Source of the DNA: Variovorax sp.
GTDB taxonomy: Bacteria > Pseudomonadota > Gammaproteobacteria > Burkholderiales > Burkholderiaceae_C
Reading direction: 5' to 3'
DNA length: 64,000 bases
NCBI GenBank assembly: GCA_017744285.1
Contig: JAGIBP010000004.1
Coordinates: 1 to 64,000, forward strand
Shown here one piece after another: positions 58,696 through 64,000 of this stretch. The translations under genes and the position numbers were made by a program. The notes below the pieces were generated by a model. The model did not search any database and was not told where the DNA came from. It saw only the letters and a list, made by a program, of their open reading frames with translations. Every line of letters starts with the position of its first letter. Positions within the stretch are counted from its first letter, which is position 1.

Positions 58696-59166
58696 TCAGT
58701 CCTGGCTCGGCGCGCGACTCAGGTCGTTGTTGGCCTTGACGATCTCGCGCAGCATGCGCATGAACACCTGCTGCTCCTTCTTGGGCAGCGGTTCGAGCAT
58801 GCGCGTCTGGGCGCGCAGCACGGCCGGCTCCACCTGGCCCAGCAGGGCCAGTCCTTCATCGGTCAGGCTCAACAGCCGGACCCGCCGGTCGTCCGGCGAG
58901 GCGCTGCGCATCATGAGGCCGCGCGATTCGAGCCGGTCGATCACGCCCGCCATCGTCGAGGTGTCGAGTCCGATCGAGCGCGCGAGCGAACGCTGGTCCA
59001 TGCCCGGCGTGCGCCGGACCGCCTGCAGGCTGGCGTACTGCACCGGCGTCACGCCGAAGGGTTCCGTCTCCTGCAGGAACACCGCAACGGCGATCTGCTG
59101 CAGCCGGCGGATGAAGTGGCCGGGAAGGGTTTCGAGATCGAGGTCCGCGGAATCGGTCGGGGTCAT
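58696..59166 (-). CDS. mobR: MarR-family regulator, MobR-like
   Basis: A 156-residue winged-helix regulator (GVTPVQYASLQAVRRTPGMDQRSLARSIGLD, then TSTMAGVIDRLESRGLM and the wing DDRRVRLLSLTDEG). It is divergent from mobA, the arrangement known in Comamonas testosteroni, where MobR represses mobA until 3-hydroxybenzoate binds. I chose the ATG at 59166; a longer frame to 59274 crosses the operators. Tandem operator-like repeats lie between the genes. Confidence 0.83.
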   Translation of the reverse strand: MTPTDSADLDLETLPGHFIRRLQQIAVAVFLQETEPFGVTPVQYASLQAVRRTPGMDQRSLARSIGLDTSTMAGVIDRLESRGLMMRSASPDDRRVRLLSLTDEGLALLGQVEPAVLRAQTRMLEPLPKKEQQVFMRMLREIVKANNDLSRAPSQD

Positions 59167-59221
59167 GGGGCAGAGACCAGGGGTTAACCCTTGGTTGATG
59201 AAATTCCATTCTATCCCTACA

Positions 59222-59249
59222 CTAATCATCAGCACACTGATTATCAGTG
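59222..59249. promoter_or_regulatory. Tandem MobR operator candidates
   Basis: CACTGATTATCAGTG (59235-59249) is a perfect palindrome with a single central base. A second, weaker copy, CTAATCATCAG (59222-59232), lies 15 bases upstream of the matching CTGATTATCAG. They stand between mobR and mobA, 40-70 bases before the mobA ATG. Confidence 0.68.
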
Positions 59250-59288
59250 CCCGACGACAATTCCTCCCACTCATTTCGGAGCAGAGAC

Positions 59289-61187
59289 ATGCAGTTCTAT
59301 CGCGATGGATACCGCCCGGGCGACCCGGACATCCACCCGGCCGCGCCTCAGGCGCTCGCCCGGACGGCGGAGCTTCCCGCGGAAGTCGATGTGCTGATCG
59401 TGGGCACGGGCCCCGCGGGCACGGTGCTCGGCGCCCAGCTGTCGGCGTTCCCGAACATCGACACCCGCATCGTGGAGCGGCGCGCCGGGCCGCTGGAAGT
59501 CGGCCATGCCGACGGCGTCGCGTCGCGCACGGTCGAGACCTTCCAGACCTTCGGCCTCGCGGACGCGCTGATGCGCGAGGCGTTCTGGATCAACGAGGTG
59601 CGGTTCTGGGGGCCGTCCGACCAGGACCGCTCGAAGATCGTGCGCACCGGCTGGGTGCCGGATGCGCCCGAGGGCCTGAGCGAGTTCCCGCACGTCATCG
59701 TGAACCAGGCGCGCATGCAGGAATACCTGCTGGACTACATGGCCAAGTCCCCCAGCAAGCTCAAGACCAACTACGGCATCGAGTTCGTCGCGCTGTCGGT
59801 CGGCACGGGCGAGCACCCCGTCACCGTCACGCTCAAGCACCTGGCTGGGCCGGACAAGGACCAGGAATTCAACGTCCGCGCGAAGTACGTCGTCGGCTGC
59901 GACGGTGCGCGCAGCAACGTGCGCCGCGCGATCGGGCGCGAACTGCAGGGCGACGCCGCCAACCACGCCTGGGGCGTGATGGACGTTCTGGCGAACACCG
60001 ACTTTCCCGACTGGCGCACCAAGAACGTGATCCAGTCCGCGGGCAAGGGCAGCCTGCTGATGATTCCGCGCGAAGGCGGGACCATGGTGCGCCTGTATGT
60101 CGACCTGGGCGAAGTGCCTGCGGGCAATACGGAGATCCGCAAGACCACGGTGGAGCAGATGACGTCGGTCGCGAACGCGATCCTGCATCCCTACTCGATC
60201 GACGTGAAGTCGGTCGCGTGGTCGTCGGTGTACGAGGTGGGCCAGCGCGTGACGGACCGCTTCGACGACGTGCCGGTCGGCGACACCAGCGGGCGCCTGC
60301 CGCGCGTGTTCATCGCCGGCGACGCCTGCCACACGCATTCGGCCAAGGCCGGGCAGGGCATGAACGTGTCGATCCAGGACACCTTCAACCTGGGCTGGAA
60401 GCTCGCCGCCGTGCTCGAAGGCCGCTCGCCCGCATCGCTCTTGCACAGCTACTCGGCCGAGCGCCAGTCGGTCGCGCAGGACCTGATCGACTTCGACCGC
60501 CACTGGTCGGCCTTCATCGCCCAACCCACCGTGGATCCGGCGCACCCCGAACGCGGCGGCGTGACGTCCGAGCAGATGAAGGAGGAGTACGGGCGGCAGC
60601 TTCGCTACGTCGCGGGCCAGGCGACGAAGTACAAGCCTTCGCTGCTGACGGGCAACGACACCTACCAGCATCTGGCGACGGGCTTCGAGATCGGCATGCG
60701 CTTCCACTCCTCGCCGGTGATCCGCGTCGCCGACGGCCGGCGGCTGCATCTCGGCCACGTCCACGCCGCCGACGGGCGTTGGCGCCTCTACGCTTTCGGC
60801 GACAGCGGCGAAGGCCTGCGCGATTTCGCGCGCTGGTTCAGCGAATCGCCCGCGTCGCCCGCGCTTCGCTTCGCCCCTTCGGGCGCGGACCTGGACGCCC
60901 TCGTCGACGTGCACGGCATCTTCCGCAGCGGCCACCACGAGGTCGACATCGGCACGGTGCCCGCCATCCTGCGTCCCTGCTCGGGGCCGCTGGGGCTGCA
61001 GGACTGGGAAAAGGTGTGGGCGATCGACCCGCGCGACGACATCTTCGCCGCGCGCGGAATCGCCGCCGCCGGCGCGATCGTGGTGGTGCGGCCCGACCAA
61101 TACGTGGCGCACGTGCTGCCGCTGGCCGCGCGCGATGAGCTGAGCGACTTCTTCGCCGGGTTCCTTCTCGAGCCTGCGCGTCGCTGA
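59289..61187 (+). CDS. mobA: 3-hydroxybenzoate 4-monooxygenase
   Basis: A 632-residue FAD-dependent aromatic hydroxylase that should convert 3-hydroxybenzoate to protocatechuate with NADPH and oxygen. It has the Rossmann motif VGTGPAGTVLGAQL (about 38-51), the DG motif GCDGARSNVRRAIG, the GD motif FIAGDACHTHSAKAGQGMN, and a C-terminal thioredoxin-like dimerisation domain ending VVVRPDQYVAHVLPL. The start MQFYRDGYRPGDPDI, the length and many internal stretches closely resemble MobA of Comamonas testosteroni. GGAG precedes the ATG at 59289. The protocatechuate ring-cleavage genes are not in the window. Confidence 0.9.
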   Translation: MQFYRDGYRPGDPDIHPAAPQALARTAELPAEVDVLIVGTGPAGTVLGAQLSAFPNIDTRIVERRAGPLEVGHADGVASRTVETFQTFGLADALMREAFWINEVRFWGPSDQDRSKIVRTGWVPDAPEGLSEFPHVIVNQARMQEYLLDYMAKSPSKLKTNYGIEFVALSVGTGEHPVTVTLKHLAGPDKDQEFNVRAKYVVGCDGARSNVRRAIGRELQGDAANHAWGVMDVLANTDFPDWRTKNVIQSAGKGSLLMIPREGGTMVRLYVDLGEVPAGNTEIRKTTVEQMTSVANAILHPYSIDVKSVAWSSVYEVGQRVTDRFDDVPVGDTSGRLPRVFIAGDACHTHSAKAGQGMNVSIQDTFNLGWKLAAVLEGRSPASLLHSYSAERQSVAQDLIDFDRHWSAFIAQPTVDPAHPERGGVTSEQMKEEYGRQLRYVAGQATKYKPSLLTGNDTYQHLATGFEIGMRFHSSPVIRVADGRRLHLGHVHAADGRWRLYAFGDSGEGLRDFARWFSESPASPALRFAPSGADLDALVDVHGIFRSGHHEVDIGTVPAILRPCSGPLGLQDWEKVWAIDPRDDIFAARGIAAAGAIVVVRPDQYVAHVLPLAARDELSDFFAGFLLEPARR

Positions 61188-61235
61188 GCCGCGCTGCCGC
61201 CGCTTGCCGTCAGGCGGTGGGCGGGGCGCCTGCGC

Positions 61236-61574
61236 TCAGTTCTTGGGCGCTTCGGTCGCCGGCACCTGCATGGTGTTGGTCCGCATCTTGCCGCCACCTT
61301 CGACGCTGCCGCGCGTCGTGGTGTCGCCGGTGCCCAGCACGCGCTTTTCGCAAGCTTCGCGAGCCGTCCCGGCCGGCTGGCGCTCGCACCGCTTGAGTGC
61401 GTTCTTCTGGTATTGCTCCTCACCCTTGGTGGGAAGCTTGCCTTGGCGCTTGGCCTGGGCGGCCGCCGCGGCTTCGCGCTCGGACGGCGACGACTGGGCA
61501 AAGGAAGCCGTGGCGGCAAGCGCGACGCTGCCAGTAAGCAAGACCACGGATGCGATGCGAGCAAAGGCCATCAT
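61236..61574 (-). CDS. Small secreted hypothetical protein
   Basis: A 112-residue protein with a signal peptide (residues 1-26, ending SFAQS). The mature part is rich in Ala, Gln and Lys, has two cysteines in the KRCERQPAGTAREACEKRV stretch spaced as in small PsiF-like repeats, and ends in a disordered tail. GGAG precedes the ATG. It is convergent with mobA and tandem with the MFS gene. No function can be assigned. Confidence 0.68.
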   Translation of the reverse strand: MMAFARIASVVLLTGSVALAATASFAQSSPSEREAAAAAQAKRQGKLPTKGEEQYQKNALKRCERQPAGTAREACEKRVLGTGDTTTRGSVEGGGKMRTNTMQVPATEAPKN

Positions 61575-61681
61575 GCAACTCCTTGCGGTTTTGGAGGCAG
61601 GAAAGTAATCCCGCGCTCCTGTCGCGTCAAGCGCGTGCGCTTGACTTGCGCGATTCGCGGGCTCAGGTTCCGCCTCGGCGG

Positions 61682-62938
61682 CTACCCTCGGGCCCGCCGG
61701 GCCGACCGCGGCAGGAAGGCCGCCACCACGCCCAGCAGCGGCAGGTAGGCGATGGCCTCGTACACGAAGGCGATGCTGGTGCGGTCGGCCAGGAGGCCGA
61801 GCACCGCCGCGCCGAGCCCGCCCATGCCGAAGGCGAAGCCGAAGAACAGGCCCGACACCATGCCGACCTTGCCCGGCATCAGTTCCTGCGCATAGACGAG
61901 GATGGCCGAGAACGCGGAGGACAGCACCAGCCCGATCACCACCGTCAGCGTCGTCGTCCAGAACAGGTTGGCGTGCGGCAGCAGCAGCGCGAAAGGCGCC
62001 ACGCCGAGGATCGACACCCAGATCACCGGCTTGCGGCCGATGCGGTCGCCGATGGGGCCGCCCGCCACGGTCCCCACGGCGGAGGCCAGCAGGAAGATGA
62101 AGAGATGCAGCTGCGCGCCTTGCACCGAGACGCCGAAGCGCTCCATCAGGTAGAAGGTGTAGAAGCTGCTCAGGCCCGCCACGTAGAAGTACTTCGAGAA
62201 GATCAGCACCAGCAGCACCCCGATGGCGCCGAGCACCGCCTGGCGCGAGTAGGGAGATGCCGCGGCCGGCGCCCGCCTGCCGCCCACGGCGACGTGATGC
62301 GTGGCATACCAGCGGCTCACCTGCACCAGCAGGCCGATGCCCAGCAGCGCCGCGAGGCCGAACCAGGCCACGCTGTGCTGGCCGAAGGGCACGATGACCG
62401 CGGCCGCGAGCAGCGGGCCGATGGCCGTGCCCAGGTTGCCGCCGACCTGGAACACCGACTGCGCAAAGCCATGCTGGCCGCCGGAAGCCAGCCGCGCGAT
62501 GCGCGACGACTCCGGGTGGAAGATCGCGGAGCCGAGGCCGATGAAAGCCGCGGCCAGCAGCACGACGCCGAAGCTCGGCGCCGCCGCGAGCAGGAGCAGG
62601 CCCACGAGAGTGGAGAACATGCCGAAGGGCAGCGAGTAGGGCTGCGGCCTGCGGTCGGTGAACAGGCCGATGAGCGGCTGCAGCAGCGAGGCCGTGAGCT
62701 GGTAGGTCAGCGTGATCAGCCCGATCTGCGCGAACGAGAGCGAGAACTCCCCCTTCAGGATCGGGTACATGGCCAGGATCAGCGACTGCATCATGTCGTT
62801 GACCATGTGCGAACTGCTGATGGCGCCCAGGATGCCGAAGGCAGGCTTGAGCTTCTGATGAGGGGCGGCGGCTGGACGGGCGGCGGCGTCGATGGACGCA
62901 CCGCTCGCGTCCACCGCGGTGGCGGCGGAAGTCGACAT
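61682..62938 (-). CDS. MFS efflux transporter, Fsr-like
   Basis: A 418-residue inner-membrane transporter with twelve predicted segments. SSHMVNDMMQSLILAMYPILK near residue 43 and HPESSRIARLASGGQHGFAQSVFQVGGNLG near 141 are typical of the fosmidomycin-resistance (Fsr) group of exporters. It should pump a small drug or metabolite out with proton exchange. It is divergent from an AraC-type regulator, as nimT and nimR are in Escherichia coli, though the transporter group differs. Confidence 0.86.
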   Translation of the reverse strand: MSTSAATAVDASGASIDAAARPAAAPHQKLKPAFGILGAISSSHMVNDMMQSLILAMYPILKGEFSLSFAQIGLITLTYQLTASLLQPLIGLFTDRRPQPYSLPFGMFSTLVGLLLLAAAPSFGVVLLAAAFIGLGSAIFHPESSRIARLASGGQHGFAQSVFQVGGNLGTAIGPLLAAAVIVPFGQHSVAWFGLAALLGIGLLVQVSRWYATHHVAVGGRRAPAAASPYSRQAVLGAIGVLLVLIFSKYFYVAGLSSFYTFYLMERFGVSVQGAQLHLFIFLLASAVGTVAGGPIGDRIGRKPVIWVSILGVAPFALLLPHANLFWTTTLTVVIGLVLSSAFSAILVYAQELMPGKVGMVSGLFFGFAFGMGGLGAAVLGLLADRTSIAFVYEAIAYLPLLGVVAAFLPRSARRARG

Positions 62939-63022
62939 GGGTGGCTTTCAGTCCCGGAAAAAGACGGCGCTCCGCTCCTGGTGCGAAAGGCGCTCACGGG
63001 CCGGCGGGACGTCTCCGGCATG

Positions 63023-63036
63023 CCAGAATTATCTGG
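63023..63036. promoter_or_regulatory. Dyad between the MFS and AraC genes
   Basis: CCAGA and TCTGG form perfect 5-base arms around ATTA (63023-63036), 55 bases before the ATG of the regulator and 85 bases from the MFS start. It could be a regulator site. Support is positional only. Confidence 0.4.
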
Positions 63037-63090
63037 ACCGAGGCTGCGCCTGTCGCGCGCCAATCCACCACCAACCTTTGCGAAAGCGAC

Positions 63091-63885
63091 ATGCAGGGCA
63101 CGCACCAGCCGCCGCCGATGCGCGAGGCGCTCCGGGAGATCGACGCGGCGCGCTCGCCGGTCACCGGGCGCGCCACCGACTACCCGGCGGGCTGGCACAT
63201 CGAGCCGCATGCGCATGCCAAGCACCAGCTGATCTATGCCGTGCGCGGCGTGATGGCCGTCGAGGCCGAGGCCGGCCGCTGGGTCGTGCCGCCCACCCGC
63301 GCCATCTGGATGCGCGCCGGCATGACCCACGAGATCCGCTGCATCGGCGAAGTGCACATGCGCAGCCTGCTGGTGTCGCCCGATCGGGCGCCCCGGCTGC
63401 TGGGCGACACGCAGGCCGTGGGCATCTCGCCCTTGCTGCGCGAGCTGATCCGCAGCGCCATGCAGGTGCGGCATCCTTATGCGCACAACAGCCGCGACGG
63501 GCGCGTGATGCGCCTGATCCTCGACGAGTTGCGCGCGCTGCCCGTGCTGCCGCTGCACCTGCAGATGCCGTCCGACGCGCGGCTGCGGCGCATCTGCGAG
63601 ACGCTGCAGCAGCAACCCGGCGATGCGTCGACCGCGACCGACTGGGCGCGCAGGCTCGGCGTGGACGTCAAGACCATCCAGCGCCTGTTCCTGAAAGACA
63701 CGGGCCTGACCTTCGGCCAATGGCGCCAGCAGTCCCGCCTGCTGCGCGCGCTCGAACTGCTGGCGACGGGCGAGAAGATCATCGACGTCGCGCTCGCGCT
63801 GGGCTACGACAGCCCGAGCGCCTTCTCGACCATGTTCAGAAGGCAGTTCGGCCAGACGCCCAGCCAGTTCTTCGCCGGGAGTTGA
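63091..63885 (+). CDS. AraC-family regulator, NimR-like
   Basis: A 264-residue regulator with an N-terminal cupin domain (WHIEPHAHAKHQLIYAVRGVMAVE near residue 34) and a C-terminal AraC double helix-turn-helix (WARRLGVDVKTIQRLFLKDTGLTFGQWRQQ and IDVALALGYDSPSAFSTMFRRQFGQTPSQFF). The start at 63091 matches the family. It is divergent from the MFS exporter and probably controls it. Members of this group sense small drugs or metabolites. Confidence 0.86.
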   Translation: MQGTHQPPPMREALREIDAARSPVTGRATDYPAGWHIEPHAHAKHQLIYAVRGVMAVEAEAGRWVVPPTRAIWMRAGMTHEIRCIGEVHMRSLLVSPDRAPRLLGDTQAVGISPLLRELIRSAMQVRHPYAHNSRDGRVMRLILDELRALPVLPLHLQMPSDARLRRICETLQQQPGDASTATDWARRLGVDVKTIQRLFLKDTGLTFGQWRQQSRLLRALELLATGEKIIDVALALGYDSPSAFSTMFRRQFGQTPSQFFAGS

Positions 63886-64000
63886 GCCGCGCCGCGCGGC
63901 ATCGGGTTAGTCCTAGGACGCTGGTCCCATCGGTCGCTGCGCTCTGGCTCTACCTTCGCGCACGCCGCCGCGGGGACACTGCCGGGCAGGGCGAGTGTCG
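63886..64000. other. Right-edge sequence without a recognised gene
   Basis: The last 115 bases follow the regulator stop. I see no gene start, ribosome binding site or terminator here; a neighbouring gene may begin beyond the edge. Confidence 0.5.

Noticed and set aside
58459..59187. Plus-strand open frame across the gap and mobR
   Set aside because: Most of it is antisense to mobR, it has no ribosome binding site and no recognisable domain.

Overview
The window is about 64 kb of GC-rich bacterial chromosome with tightly packed genes. Gene content points to a betaproteobacterium of the Burkholderiales, probably Comamonadaceae (Variovorax- or Comamonas-like). The signs are two Bug/TctC-type binding proteins, a TctD/TctE-like two-component pair, a MobR/MobA pair very like that of Comamonas testosteroni, and many ABC importers sitting next to catabolic enzymes and FCD-type GntR regulators. 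The genus is inference; there is no rRNA or housekeeping marker. I saw no tRNA, rRNA, CRISPR array, insertion sequence or prophage gene.

Layout. 1-1505 (minus): the end of an NMT1/SsuA-type ABC importer operon that runs off the left edge. 1650-4119 (plus): TctD/TctE-like regulators and a TfoX-N protein. 4206-6402 (plus): two Asp/Glu-racemase-superfamily enzymes and a GntR regulator behind a perfect 18-bp palindrome. 6458-7538: a VOC protein and a secreted hypothetical. 7629-12203 (minus): four enzymes joined by three ATGA overlaps (aminohydrolase, PuuE-like deacetylase, racemase-like protein, amidase), with a cytidine-deaminase-fold deaminase divergent. 12739-16892: a spermidine/putrescine-type ABC importer with its binding protein divergent. 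16964-25257 (plus): a GntR regulator, an aminohydrolase, a second NMT1-type ABC importer, and a linked epimerase, SDR and dihydropyrimidinase.

25400-39857 (minus): the largest unit, about 14.5 kb. It has an amidohydrolase-2 protein, acyl-CoA ligase, HyuA, HyuB, a crotonase, an FAD-linked oxidase, a complete branched-chain-type (Liv) ABC importer and an IclR regulator. Three matching 19-bp near-palindromes lie before its first gene, before its transporter and before iclR, so I read it as one self-contained IclR regulon for an unidentified nitrogen heterocycle, lactam or ketone.

40025-43680: a DUF4142 protein and a small membrane protein divergent from a P2-type cation ATPase. 43686-45652 (minus): a Bug protein and a TAXI-like binding protein without a signal peptide. 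45838-48313: MarR regulator divergent from a lipoprotein tannase/feruloyl esterase. 48435-53364 (plus): GntR, VOC, FAH-family hydrolase, Bug protein, AA_synth (DUF1185) protein and quinone oxidoreductase. 53421-58352 (minus): a second Liv importer with a LivM-LivG fusion and an intrinsic terminator after the binding-protein gene. 58696-61187: mobR divergent from mobA (3-hydroxybenzoate 4-monooxygenase). 61236-63885: small secreted protein, Fsr-like MFS exporter and a divergent NimR-like AraC regulator.

Overall this is an accessory catabolic region in which each block pairs its own importer, enzymes and local regulator. Cyclic amides, ureides or purine-like heterocycles and hydroxylated aromatics are the recurring likely substrates. 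Several enzymes have changed active sites: a Gly/Cys decarboxylase-like pattern, two racemase homologues without catalytic cysteines, a tannase without its active-site disulfide, and an amidohydrolase without HxH. Assignments by homology alone may therefore mislead here.
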